32,813 bases of DNA from NCBI GenBank assembly GCA_023663735.1, contig JAMPGV010000035.1, positions 1 to 32,813 on the forward strand, written 5' to 3'. The stretch's first letter is position 1, and the number at the start of each line of letters is the position of its first letter. The notes below the pieces were generated by a model. It was not told the DNA's origin. It ran no database searches and worked only from the letters and a program-made list of their open reading frames with translations. The position numbers and the translations under genes are program-made. Shown piece by piece: positions 15,681-24,669 of the stretch. This stretch comes from Muribaculum sp. Its GTDB lineage: Bacteria > Bacillota > Clostridia > Lachnospirales > Lachnospiraceae.

Positions 15681-15779
15681 TTCTCTGTTTTTATTCACTT
15701 TCTGTTTTCATTCTCTTTCTATATTTAGTTCTCTTTTTATTTTGGTTCCCCTTTTATTTTAGTTCTCTTTTTATTTTAG
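15681..15779. repeat. 17-18-bp tandem repeat over the end of the GT39 gene
   Basis: Four consecutive units of 17-18 bases are clear: 15711-15728, 15729-15745, 15746-15762 and 15763-15779, of the form TTCTCTTTTTATTTTAG, with degenerate units back to 15681. The stop codon of the glycosyltransferase (15771-15773) lies in the last unit. Copy number could differ between strains. Confidence 0.75.
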
Positions 15780-17237
15780 CAGCCTATAGATCACGAAGTC
15801 ATAATACATATAGGAAAAAGCCGCCGCCTGCTCAAATTCCGGTTCCGCCTCCTCGTCCGCCGGGCTGTCTCCGGCAAAAGCGATGTACCACACATTCCCC
15901 GGGCTTTCCGCCAGAAGCCGCCGCAGATCATAACAAGACTCCAGATTGGGAAACGACAGATCCACCGGCACATAGCCGCTGAGATAGTATGACGCCTCCG
16001 GATGGTAGACGCTTAAGAACACCGTATGCCCGATGGGGGCGATCCACGCGTCTCCCTCCTGCGTCTGTTCCTCCCAGAAACGCTCATAGGCCGCAAGCCC
16101 GCCGTCATACTCCAGCGCACACTCCGAGCGGTATTGCAGGAGAAAGCACACAGCCAAGGCGGCCCAAATACCGCCCCTCAGCCATTTTCTCCCGATCTGC
16201 TCCATGCCCACCGCATAGACAAGCATCCAGAAACCGAACCCCGGAAAGGCGTATCTGCCCAGAAAACAATTATTCACACAGGCGGAAATGACAAATCCCG
16301 TGAGCGCCGTCAGGCCAAAGGCCGCCGCACCCAGCGCGGGCGCATACCGGCGCTTTTGGTACATGCGCACCCCTGCCGCCGCGCCGAGAACCACCGCCAC
16401 GGCAATCCCCAGATACACCACGGAATCAATCGGCGTCTCCACCGCCGAGAACCACTCCCGAAAATAGTCCCGCAGCTCCCTCATGCCGGCCAGTTCCTCT
16501 GCGGATCCCGTATCATACTTCATCCGCAGCTGCATCTGTTTGACGGTCACCAGAAGCCACGGCGAAAACGCCAGAGATACCAGAATCCCCGCCGCAAAGA
16601 AACGTTTGATTTTCCCGTACTGTTTGCTGACGATCAGCGCCGCCAGAAAGAGCAGATACAGCCATACCGCCTGAATCATGGCAAAGGTATGGCAGTAGAC
16701 GATGCAAATGCTTGCACCTATGAAAAGAACCCATTTTGTCCGGCTCTCTTCCCGGTAGATATCATATGCCAGAAGTCCCGTAAGCGTCATGAAAAACAGC
16801 GCCATGGCGTACATCCGCACATTGCCCGCCTGTACGCTCATAATGGGCGCAAGCAGGGAACACAGCATGAACCAGACGGAAATCCTCCTGCCAAAGAGCT
16901 TGGCCACATAGTATTTGCCGAGCAGCATATAGCCCAGCATAAACAGAAGGGAAAAGAGCTTCAAAACCCGGAAATGCGTCCCCCCGCCGCACAGCTCATA
17001 AAACAGCTTTAACAACGCATAATAAAAAGGCGAATGGTCATCCACCGCCGTGATATAGACCAGTTCTTTCCACGATTTCATCACCAGCCCCGCAGAGAAC
17101 GCCTCGTCATACCAGAGCTGGTCTGTGATGCAGAGCGCCCCCCATATCAAGAATGCAGCCGCCGGAAGCGTCTTCCAGAGCCATTGCTCCCACTTTTTTG
17201 TCTCTTCCATCGATTCTTCCATTTCCATAAATTGCAT
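15771..17237 (-). CDS. GT39-like membrane glycosyltransferase (GT-C fold)
   Basis: A 488-residue polytopic protein with about ten hydrophobic segments. Near the N-terminus it has WYDEAFSAGL and then DDHSPFYYALLKLF, the paired acidic motifs of the PMT/ArnT-type (GT39) transferases, which use lipid-linked sugars. A soluble domain follows after the last membrane segment (from about residue 375). The acceptor is unknown. The ATG at 17237 has GGAGGAGAG about 4 bases upstream. It has its own promoter. The 3' end runs into the tandem repeat, so the C-terminal residues may vary with repeat slippage. Confidence 0.8.
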   Translation of the reverse strand: MQFMEMEESMEETKKWEQWLWKTLPAAAFLIWGALCITDQLWYDEAFSAGLVMKSWKELVYITAVDDHSPFYYALLKLFYELCGGGTHFRVLKLFSLLFMLGYMLLGKYYVAKLFGRRISVWFMLCSLLAPIMSVQAGNVRMYAMALFFMTLTGLLAYDIYREESRTKWVLFIGASICIVYCHTFAMIQAVWLYLLFLAALIVSKQYGKIKRFFAAGILVSLAFSPWLLVTVKQMQLRMKYDTGSAEELAGMRELRDYFREWFSAVETPIDSVVYLGIAVAVVLGAAAGVRMYQKRRYAPALGAAAFGLTALTGFVISACVNNCFLGRYAFPGFGFWMLVYAVGMEQIGRKWLRGGIWAALAVCFLLQYRSECALEYDGGLAAYERFWEEQTQEGDAWIAPIGHTVFLSVYHPEASYYLSGYVPVDLSFPNLESCYDLRRLLAESPGNVWYIAFAGDSPADEEAEPEFEQAAAFSYMYYDFVIYRLLK

Positions 17238-17255
17238 CGATCTCTCCTCCGCCTT

Positions 17256-17284
17256 ATTATAGCTTCATTTCGGCCGAAGGACAA
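17256..17284 (-). promoter_or_regulatory. Promoter of the GT39-like gene
   Basis: On the minus strand TTGTCC (17279-17284) and TATAAT (17256-17261) are spaced by 17 bases, about 18 bases before the start codon. The divergent ABC-F promoter lies 50 bases away. Confidence 0.65.
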
Positions 17285-17333
17285 GTCCCCGATCGGAAAG
17301 TTCCAAAAGAGAAGGCCAAACCGATATTTTCCC

Positions 17334-17361
17334 TTGAAAAAACCCCTGTTTTATGTATAAT
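17334..17361 (+). promoter_or_regulatory. Promoter of the ABC-F gene
   Basis: TTGAAA (17334-17339) and TATAAT (17356-17361) are spaced by 16 bases. The leader to the ATG at 17406 is about 38 bases. Confidence 0.65.
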
Positions 17362-17405
17362 AGGAAAGGTAGCATAAAATAAAAAAGATATAGGATTGAA
17401 TAAAA

Positions 17406-19043
17406 ATGATTAGTGCAAACAATGTGACATTACGAATCGGCAAAAAAGCTCTGTTTGAGGATGTAAACATCAAATTTACCGAGGGAAACTGCTATGGCTT
17501 GATCGGCGCAAACGGCGCAGGAAAGTCCACTTTTTTGAAAATTCTCTCCGGAAAACTCGACACCACCAAGGGCGACGTGTCCGTCACGCCCGGACAGCGT
17601 CTCTCCGTTCTGGAACAGGATCACTTTAAATATGACGACTGCGTGGTCATGGACACGGTCATCATGGGCAACGAGCGACTCTTCCAGATTATGAAAGAGA
17701 AGGACGCCATCTATGCCAAGGAAGATTTCTCAGACGAGGACGGCATCCGCGCCAGCGAGCTGGAGGCGGAATTTGCGGAGATGGACGGCTGGGAGGCGGA
17801 GTCCAACGCCGCCATGCTCTTAAACGGTCTGGGCATCGACACGGAACACCACTATGCCGTCATGGGCAGTCTGGAAAGCCCTGTCAAGGTCAAAGTGCTG
17901 CTTGCCAAGGCGCTGTTCGGCAATCCGGACATCCTGCTGCTGGACGAGCCGACCAACCATCTGGATCTGGACGCCATCGCATGGCTGGAAGAATTCTTGA
18001 TCAATTTTGAAAACACGGTGATCGTGGTCAGCCACGACCGTTACTTCCTAAATAAGGTCTGCACCCATATCGCCGACATTGACTACGGCAAAATCCAGCT
18101 CTACGCCGGAAACTATGACTTCTGGTACGAATCCAGCCAGCTGCTCATCCGGCAGATGAAGGAAGCCAACAAGAAGAAGGAGGAGAAAATCAAGGAACTG
18201 CAGGAGTTCATCTCCCGCTTCTCCGCCAACGCCTCCAAATCCAAGCAGGCTACCTCCAGAAAGCGCGCGCTGGAAAAAATTGAGCTGGACGAGATCAAGC
18301 CCTCTTCCAGAAAATATCCCTATATTGATTTCAGACCCGACCGGGAGATCGGAAACGAAGTGCTGACCGTGGAACATCTCTCCAAGACCATAAACGGCGA
18401 AAAAATTCTGGACGATGTGTCTTTCGTGATGGGGCATGAGGACAAGATTGCTTTCGTGGGAAGCAACGAGACGGCCAAGACCACCCTGTTTCAGATTCTG
18501 ATGGGAGAGCTGGAACCCGACGAGGGAAGTTATAAATGGGGCGTCACCACGTCTCAAGCCTATTTTCCCAAGGACAGCACCGCGGAATTTGACAACGAGC
18601 TGACCATCGTAGACTGGCTCACCGGCTACTCCCCCGTGAAGGACGTGACGTATGTGCGCGGCTTCTTGGGACGTATGCTCTTTGCGGGCGAGGACGGCGT
18701 CAAAAAAGTAAAGGTACTCTCCGGCGGCGAGAAAGTGCGCTGCCTTCTGTCCAAAATGATGATCAGCGGCGCCAACTGTCTGGTTCTGGACGAACCGACC
18801 AATCATCTGGACATGGAATCCATCACCGCCCTAAACAACGGGCTGATCAAGTTCCCCGGCGTGGCGCTGTTCTCCTGCCACGACCACCAGTTCGTGCAGA
18901 CCACCGCCAACCGCATCATCGAGATCATGCCGGACGGCTCCATCATTGACAAAATCACCACCTATGACGAATATCTGGAGAGCGACGAGACAGCCAGAAA
19001 ACGCACGGTCTTCACCGCCAACAAGGAGGACGATGAGGACTGA
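17406..19043 (+). CDS. ABC-F ATPase, YbiT-like
   Basis: A 545-residue soluble protein with two ABC ATPase domains joined by a charged linker (about 240-310). Domain 1 has Walker A GANGAGKST (34-42) and Walker B ILLLDEPTNHLD. Its signature reads LESPVKVKVLLAKA instead of LSGGE. Domain 2 has an altered P-loop, GSNETAKTT, in place of GxNGxGKTT, while LSGGEKVR and LVLDEPTNHLD are intact. The pattern resembles the YbiT branch of ABC-F proteins, which act at the ribosomal E-site; no membrane segment is present. A weak AGGA precedes the ATG. The stop overlaps the start of the PHP-HAD gene. Confidence 0.88.
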   Translation: MISANNVTLRIGKKALFEDVNIKFTEGNCYGLIGANGAGKSTFLKILSGKLDTTKGDVSVTPGQRLSVLEQDHFKYDDCVVMDTVIMGNERLFQIMKEKDAIYAKEDFSDEDGIRASELEAEFAEMDGWEAESNAAMLLNGLGIDTEHHYAVMGSLESPVKVKVLLAKALFGNPDILLLDEPTNHLDLDAIAWLEEFLINFENTVIVVSHDRYFLNKVCTHIADIDYGKIQLYAGNYDFWYESSQLLIRQMKEANKKKEEKIKELQEFISRFSANASKSKQATSRKRALEKIELDEIKPSSRKYPYIDFRPDREIGNEVLTVEHLSKTINGEKILDDVSFVMGHEDKIAFVGSNETAKTTLFQILMGELEPDEGSYKWGVTTSQAYFPKDSTAEFDNELTIVDWLTGYSPVKDVTYVRGFLGRMLFAGEDGVKKVKVLSGGEKVRCLLSKMMISGANCLVLDEPTNHLDMESITALNNGLIKFPGVALFSCHDHQFVQTTANRIIEIMPDGSIIDKITTYDEYLESDETARKRTVFTANKEDDED

Positions 19044-20760
19044 ACGGGTCGGCGCAGCCGACCCGCATGAAAGCGGCGCCATTGATCTGCATGTACACTC
19101 TTCCCGTTCCGACGGCACATACTCCCCTGCGGAATTGGTTGACTATGCCATGACCAAACACCTTCGCGCTTTCGCCTTGACGGATCACGACACGGTGGAC
19201 GGGCTGGAGGAAGCGCTCTCCCATGCGGAAGCGCTGCGGGAACGGTACCGCAGGGAAAGCGGCTCGGCTCCCTCGGACGCCGTCCCCGAGATCATTCCGG
19301 GCATCGAACTTTCCACGGAATATCAGGGCCGGGATATTCATGTGGTGGGTCTTTTTATCGACTACCAAAACGAGGAATTCAAATCCTATCTGAAGCGTTT
19401 CGTGGACTCCCGCGACCGCCGCAACGAAAAGATGTGCGCCCTTCTGCGGGAGGCTGGCGTCGAGATCACCTATGCGGCGCTGCAGGAAGCGTTTCCAAAT
19501 TCGGTCATCACCCGGGCGCATTACGCCAAATATCTGTTAGATCACGGTTATGTCAAAAGTCGGAAAGAAGCTTTCGCCCGCTACGTGGGCGACCACTGTC
19601 CCTGCTATGTCCCCCGGGAAAAGGTGACTCCTCAGGAAGCGGTGGAGCTGATCCTGAAAGCGGACGGCGTCCCCATTTTGGCGCACCCGATCCTCTATGG
19701 TCTGGGCCATCAGGCGCTGGACACACTGGTTGGCGAGCTGAAATCCGTGGGACTTATGGGAATCGAGGCGCTCTACAGCACTTACACGCCCGCCGACGAA
19801 AGACAGATCCGCGCGCTGGCAGACAAATATCATCTGCTCATCAGCGGCGGCTCGGATTTCCACGGCGCCAATAAGCCTGGGCTGGATCTGGCCGTGGGAT
19901 ACGGCGGACTCCATGTGCCTTTCTCCGTGCTGCAGGACATCCGCGCCTCCCGACAAAATCTCCTCTTCACAGATCTGGACGGCACGCTGCTGCTTAACGA
20001 CAGCACGGTAAGTCCCGCCATGCGCGCCGCCTTGGACCGCATGACGGCAGCCGGACATCATCTGATCCTCTCCTCCGGCAGACCGCTGCCCAGCATTCTG
20101 GAAGTGCGGGAGCAGGAACATCTGAAGTATCCCAATATGCTGATTCTCTCCAACAACGGAGCGCTGGTCTACGACTGCGACAGTGGGCGCAATATCTTGG
20201 AGTACCGCATCGACAGCCGGGACATCGCACGCATCGTGGCCGAAGCGGAAAGTCAGGGACTGCATATCCACGGCTACACGGACTCCGAAATCGTCTGCCA
20301 CGGGATGAACGCAGAACTTGCCTTCTATACCCGCCGCATCCATATGCCTCTGCAATGCGTGGAGGATATCGCCGCCGCGCTGCCGGATGGCTGCTTTAAA
20401 CTGCAGGCCATCCATCTGACGGACAAAACCGTTCTGGAGCGTTTCCGCGAAAAGCTCCTCGACTTCTGCGGCGACCGGATCCAGATGATTTTCTCCAACG
20501 ATCAGTATCTGGAAATTCTGCCCGCCGGAGCCGGCAAGGGAAACGCCCTGCGCTTTATCGCCGATTATCTGCATACGCCCATCTGCAGAACCTACGCAAG
20601 CGGGGATGCGGAGAACGATATCTCTATGCTGTCAGCCGCGGGGACGGGCGTCGCCATGGCAAACGCTTCCGACGCCGTCAAAAAAGCCGCCCGCATCGTT
20701 ACCGCCAAGAGCAACGATGAAGACGGCTTATTAGAGATCCTAGATCGCTTTTTCGTCTGA
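19033..20760 (+). CDS. PHP phosphoesterase fused to Cof-type HAD phosphatase
   Basis: A 575-residue fusion. The PHP domain (about 15-300) has the metal motifs HxH (H20, H22), DH (D51-H52), E92, H103, H163, H218 and SDFH (D275, H277), as in RNase AM/YciV-like proteins that act on short nucleic acids or nucleotides. The HAD domain begins at about 310 with FTDLDGT (D314, D316), then SSGRP and GDAENDISML, typical of Cof-type phosphatases. The start at 19033 overlaps the ABC-F stop. AGGAGG lies only 3 bases before the ATG, so translational coupling is likely. An in-frame extension to 18946 lies within the ABC-F gene. Confidence 0.85.
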   Translation: MRTERVGAADPHESGAIDLHVHSSRSDGTYSPAELVDYAMTKHLRAFALTDHDTVDGLEEALSHAEALRERYRRESGSAPSDAVPEIIPGIELSTEYQGRDIHVVGLFIDYQNEEFKSYLKRFVDSRDRRNEKMCALLREAGVEITYAALQEAFPNSVITRAHYAKYLLDHGYVKSRKEAFARYVGDHCPCYVPREKVTPQEAVELILKADGVPILAHPILYGLGHQALDTLVGELKSVGLMGIEALYSTYTPADERQIRALADKYHLLISGGSDFHGANKPGLDLAVGYGGLHVPFSVLQDIRASRQNLLFTDLDGTLLLNDSTVSPAMRAALDRMTAAGHHLILSSGRPLPSILEVREQEHLKYPNMLILSNNGALVYDCDSGRNILEYRIDSRDIARIVAEAESQGLHIHGYTDSEIVCHGMNAELAFYTRRIHMPLQCVEDIAAALPDGCFKLQAIHLTDKTVLERFREKLLDFCGDRIQMIFSNDQYLEILPAGAGKGNALRFIADYLHTPICRTYASGDAENDISMLSAAGTGVAMANASDAVKKAARIVTAKSNDEDGLLEILDRFFV

Positions 20761-20778
20761 TAGTTGATTTTGATCCTG

Positions 20779-21042
20779 TCAGCCTTCCACAATCAGATAT
20801 CGGCCGTCGCCGACCTCAAACACTTCGTCAGCCTCCAGAATCTCCTCGCCTTCGGCTCCTTCCATGTCGATGCCCTCGTCCTCGAAAAACGCAGTCACCT
20901 CGTCCACGGAATTGACCACCACGGCCATGCATTCCTCCAGAAAATTCTCGGCCTCCTCGAAGTTCCCCGCAACAGGCTCCGGGAACAGCTGACTCTGGTT
21001 CTTCAGGAAACATGCCAATACCGCATCGTCAAACTCGTGCAT
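20779..21042 (-). CDS. Small acidic conserved protein
   Basis: An 87-residue acidic protein with many Glu and Asp. The pattern FDDAVLACFLKNQSQLFPEP then FLEECMAVVVNSVDEV and a C-terminal VFEVGDGRYLIVEG is familiar from small Lachnospiraceae proteins of unknown function. The ATG at 21042 has AAAGGAGG 7 bases upstream. It faces the PHP-HAD gene tail to tail with an 18-base gap and is not clearly part of the operon behind it, being separated from the HAD gene by 83 bases. Confidence 0.7.
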   Translation of the reverse strand: MHEFDDAVLACFLKNQSQLFPEPVAGNFEEAENFLEECMAVVVNSVDEVTAFFEDEGIDMEGAEGEEILEADEVFEVGDGRYLIVEG

Positions 21043-21125
21043 ACGCCACCCTCCTTTGATCATCCTATCTGCCTACCATGATAATATGCCTATTCCCCCA
21101 TGTCAATAGCGGTTCCGCAACATGT

Positions 21126-21779
21126 CTATTTTTCGAGATATGCCAGAAGCTCCATAGGATGGGAGATGATGGCGTCCGCGCGCCTTTCCAGCTCTTCCCG
21201 TCCTCTAAATCCCCAGAGCGCCCCCACCGTGAACGCGCCCGCCGCAGTTCCCGTCCGCATATCGGTGTCCGTATCCCCCAGATACAGAGTCTCCAAAGCC
21301 TCCCCGCCGAGCTGCTTCAGAATCCTGAAGACTCCAGCAGGGTCGGGCTTGATCGGCACATCTTCCCGCTGTCCCCAGATGACGTCAAAACAGTCTCTTC
21401 CAAACAAGCTCTCGATCACGCGGATCGTCTCCGCATGGGGTTTGTTGGAGAGGACCGCCAGTCTGCATCCCCGCTCCCGCAGGGCTGCAAGCAGTTCCGG
21501 GACGCCCTCATAGGGCTTCACCTCATACATACAATCCACCGCAAAAAATTCTTTGTATCGGGCAAAGGCCTCCTCGAAATGCATCCCGTCCGGATCGCCT
21601 CCGGCTGCCAGCGCGCGCCGGATCAGATTTGCCGCACCGTCTCCCACAAAATATTTGTATGCCTCCTCAGAGAAGGGTCCGTACCCCAAAGGCGCCAACG
21701 CCCGGTCGGCACAATATTTGATACTGTGGATGGAATCGGACAAGGTTCCGTCCAGATCAAAGACAACAATTCTGCGCAT
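21126..21779 (-). CDS. HAD-family phosphatase, phosphoglycolate phosphatase-like
   Basis: A 217-residue HAD hydrolase with a helical C1 cap. Motifs are FDLDGTLSDS (nucleophile Asp), LAVLSNKP (motif II), KPDPAG (motif III Lys) and LGDTDTDM (motif IV). It resembles Gph/PGP-type phosphatases, which remove phosphate from phosphoglycolate or other small molecules; the true substrate is not shown. It starts 6 bases after the maf stop and is the last gene of the pheA-to-maf operon. Confidence 0.88.
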   Translation of the reverse strand: MRRIVVFDLDGTLSDSIHSIKYCADRALAPLGYGPFSEEAYKYFVGDGAANLIRRALAAGGDPDGMHFEEAFARYKEFFAVDCMYEVKPYEGVPELLAALRERGCRLAVLSNKPHAETIRVIESLFGRDCFDVIWGQREDVPIKPDPAGVFRILKQLGGEALETLYLGDTDTDMRTGTAAGAFTVGALWGFRGREELERRADAIISHPMELLAYLEK

Positions 21780-21785
21780 CGTTCC

Positions 21786-22403
21786 TCACATTCCGCGGCG
21801 GTTCCGCTCCATGTCGGACAAGCCCTCCGCCCACACCGCTTTCAGTTCCTGATAAAGCCTCCCCACGGGAAGCCCCACCACATTATTGTAATCGCCCTCG
21901 ATTCCCGTGATATAGCGGGCGCAGAGTCCTTGAATGCCGTAGGCTCCCGCCTTGTCCATGGGATCTCCCGTCGCCACATAATCCGCAATCTCCCGCTCCG
22001 TCATGGGCGCAAAATGTACTGTGGTACGCTCAAAAAACGTGTGTTTCCTCCGCTCCCTGCCATAAATCAAGGTCACGCCGGTATAGACTTCATGGCTCCT
22101 GCCGGAGAGGAGCCGCAGCATCCGCTTAGCGTCTTCCGTATCCACAGGCTTGCCCAGAATCACACCGTCACAGGCTACCACGGTATCGGCTCCCACGATC
22201 AGGCACTCCGCATCCCGCTCCAGCTGCGCCGCTGCCGCCTCCGCCTTCTGCGCGGAAAGTTCCTGCACCGCACGGGCAGGATCAAGCGTTCCGATCCGCT
22301 CCTCCACCTCGCCGGTCTGCACCCGGAAATCGATTCCGATTTGGCCGAGCAGCTCCCGCCTGCGGGGGGAAGCCGAGGCCAAAATCACTTCTGTTTTATG
22401 CAT
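21786..22403 (-). CDS. maf: Maf-family nucleotide pyrophosphatase
   Basis: About 205 residues. The N-terminal ILASASPRRRELL is the hallmark, followed by VGADTVV and the C-terminal EGDYNNVVGLP. Maf proteins hydrolyse non-canonical or modified nucleoside triphosphates and limit their use in nucleic acids, and can affect septation. The ATG at 22403 begins at the conserved core, but no clear ribosome site is seen. An in-frame ATG at 22451 would add a 16-residue tail encoded by a 12-bp tandem repeat. It follows ppk by 73 bases. Confidence 0.9.
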   Translation of the reverse strand: MHKTEVILASASPRRRELLGQIGIDFRVQTGEVEERIGTLDPARAVQELSAQKAEAAAAQLERDAECLIVGADTVVACDGVILGKPVDTEDAKRMLRLLSGRSHEVYTGVTLIYGRERRKHTFFERTTVHFAPMTEREIADYVATGDPMDKAGAYGIQGLCARYITGIEGDYNNVVGLPVGRLYQELKAVWAEGLSDMERNRRGM

Positions 22404-22413
22404 TTTGATCCAA

Positions 22414-22462
22414 CTTTCTGATTTCGTTCCTGATTTCGTTTCTGATTTCATTTCTGAATTTC
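22414..22462. repeat. 12-bp tandem repeat upstream of maf
   Basis: Units CTTTCTGATTTC (22414-22425), GTTCCTGATTTC (22426-22437) and GTTTCTGATTTC (22438-22449), then a 13-base variant to 22462. The period is a multiple of 3, and on the minus strand it reads in frame with maf as a Lys-Ser-Glu/Gly-Thr pattern. Confidence 0.75.
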
Positions 22463-22476
22463 GTTTGTGATCCCGC

Positions 22477-24636
22477 TCAATCTGTGGGAACTTTGGGAAT
22501 AAAGGTACGCCTGAGCGCCGTCCGCTCCTCGGCGGCCGCCTTTGCCATAGCAGCGGCCTCCTGCGCAAACTGCTCCTGCGAGCAGACCGCCTTCTTCCCT
22601 CTCCGGTCTACCTTCTCATAGGAGCCGTCCGGCTGCAGTACGGAAGCTTTCACATTATCCGCCAGCTGCACCTGTAGAATATGCAGAAGCTCCTCCTTCA
22701 GCGCAGGCTCCTCCACCGGGAACAGAATCTCCACGCGCCGCTCCAGATTTCTGGGCATCCAGTCCGCGCTGCCGCAGTAGATCTCCGGATGTTCATCGTT
22801 CTCGAAATAGAAAATACGGCTGTGTTCCAGAAAATTCCCCACGATGGAGCGCACGGTGATCCCCTCGCTGACGCCGGGAATCCCGGTTTTGAGACAGCAG
22901 ATGCCCCGCACGATCAAATCAATTTTCACTCCGGCCGCCGCAGCCTCATAGAGCGCGGCGATGATATCCCGGTCGCAGAGGGAATTCATCTTGGCGATCA
23001 TCCGGGCAGGCCGTCCTTCTTGAGCGTATTTCCGCTCCCGCTCAATCAAATGCAGGAATTTGTCTTTCAGCCAGAGGGGCGCCAGCGTCAGTTTATTCCA
23101 AAACAACGGCTCCGAATATCCCGAGAGCATATTGAACACCGCCGTGGCATCTTGGCCGATGGACTCGGAACAGGTAAAAAGTCCCATGTCCGTGTAGAGT
23201 TTTGCGGTGGCGTCGTTATAATTCCCGGTACCCAGATGGACATAACGCCGGATGCCGTCCTCCTCCCTGCGCACCACCAGCGTGATCTTGGAATGGGTTT
23301 TCAGTCCCACCAAGCCGTAGATGACATGGCAGCCGGCTTTCTCCAGCATTCTCGCCCAGACAATATTGTTCTCCTCGTCAAATCGGGCCTTTAACTCCAC
23401 CAAAACCGTGACCTGTTTGCCGTTCTCAGCCGCCTGTGCCAGCGCCGCGATGATGGGGGAATGCCCGCTGACCCTATACAGCGTCTGCTTGATGGCCAGC
23501 ACGCTGGGATCCGCCGCCGCCTGACGGATGAAGTCAACCACCGGCGTGAACGTCTGGTAGGGATGGTGCAACAGAATGTCGCCGCCCCTGACTGCCTCGA
23601 AGATATCGCATCCGGCGGGCAGCTGCGGCACGGCCTGCGGCTCGTAGGCCGCCGCTTTCAATTTATCGAAGCCCTCCAGCCCGTACAGTTTCATCAACAC
23701 CGTCAGATCCAGCGGCCCGTCGATGGTATAGAGATTGTCGTCCCCGATGCCCAGCTCCTTTTTCAGGAACTTTAAGAGCCGCTTGTCGGTTCCCGCCTCC
23801 ACCTCCAACCGGATGGCCTCGCCCCGCTGGCGTTTTTTGAGCTGTTTTTCGATCTCTTTTAACAGATCCGCGGCTTCCTCCTCCTCGATGGTGAGATCCG
23901 CGTTGCGCATAATCCGAAACGGATGGGCGCAGATAATATCATAATTCAGGAACAATTTGCTGATATTTCGTTCGATGATCTCCTCCAGAAAGATTACCCT
24001 GCGCTTTCCGTCCCTTCTGGGAAGCTCCACAATCCGGTTCAATACGCCCGGGACCTGCACAGTGGCAAATTCCAGTTCGTCGTCGCTGCCTTTGCCCCGC
24101 ACCATGGCGCCGATGTTCAGCGTTTTGTTGCGGATCAGCGGAAACGGTCTGGAGGAATCCACCGCCATGGGCGTCAGCACCGGATAGACGTTCTCCTCAA
24201 AGTATTCGTCGATGAACGCGCCCTCCTCCTTGGTCAGCTGTTCATGGCTTTTGACCAGAATCAAGCCGTTCTGGGTCAGCGCCGGGAACAGGGATCGATT
24301 GTAGGTAGAATACTGGAGATCCACCAGCTCGTGGATGGCTTTCCCCAGCGCGTCCAGCTGCTGTGCGGGCGTCATGCCGGAGATGTCCTTTTTCTCATAA
24401 CCGGCGTTTATCATATCCTGCAGGGACGCCACGCGGATCATAAAGAACTCGTCCAGATTGGAGGCCGTGATGCTTAAGAATTTCAGCCGCTCAAACAGAG
24501 GGATATTTTTGTCTCTGGCCTCCGCGAGAACCCTGTGGTTGAACAGGATCCAGCTCAGCTCTCTGTTGGTATAATATTTGGAGTCGGTAAACTTGATCTT
24601 TCCTTCCCTGCCGGACTCCTTCGCATTCTCTTTCAT
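22477..24636 (-). CDS. ppk: Polyphosphate kinase 1
   Basis: A 719-residue Ppk1 of normal length. It makes inorganic polyphosphate from ATP, reversibly. The N-terminal domain has NRELSWILFNHRVLAEA; the middle carries LKTHSK with the autophosphorylated His, and the C-terminal domain has a second conserved His in NFLEHSRIFYF and the GSADWMPRNLERR motif. GGAGG lies 7 bases before the ATG. It starts 33 bases after ppx, so both enzymes of polyphosphate turnover are in one operon. Confidence 0.96.
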   Translation of the reverse strand: MKENAKESGREGKIKFTDSKYYTNRELSWILFNHRVLAEARDKNIPLFERLKFLSITASNLDEFFMIRVASLQDMINAGYEKKDISGMTPAQQLDALGKAIHELVDLQYSTYNRSLFPALTQNGLILVKSHEQLTKEEGAFIDEYFEENVYPVLTPMAVDSSRPFPLIRNKTLNIGAMVRGKGSDDELEFATVQVPGVLNRIVELPRRDGKRRVIFLEEIIERNISKLFLNYDIICAHPFRIMRNADLTIEEEEAADLLKEIEKQLKKRQRGEAIRLEVEAGTDKRLLKFLKKELGIGDDNLYTIDGPLDLTVLMKLYGLEGFDKLKAAAYEPQAVPQLPAGCDIFEAVRGGDILLHHPYQTFTPVVDFIRQAAADPSVLAIKQTLYRVSGHSPIIAALAQAAENGKQVTVLVELKARFDEENNIVWARMLEKAGCHVIYGLVGLKTHSKITLVVRREEDGIRRYVHLGTGNYNDATAKLYTDMGLFTCSESIGQDATAVFNMLSGYSEPLFWNKLTLAPLWLKDKFLHLIERERKYAQEGRPARMIAKMNSLCDRDIIAALYEAAAAGVKIDLIVRGICCLKTGIPGVSEGITVRSIVGNFLEHSRIFYFENDEHPEIYCGSADWMPRNLERRVEILFPVEEPALKEELLHILQVQLADNVKASVLQPDGSYEKVDRRGKKAVCSQEQFAQEAAAMAKAAAEERTALRRTFIPKVPTD

Positions 24637-24669
24637 CCGGAAACCTCCTCTTGCCCAAAAATAGTCTGT

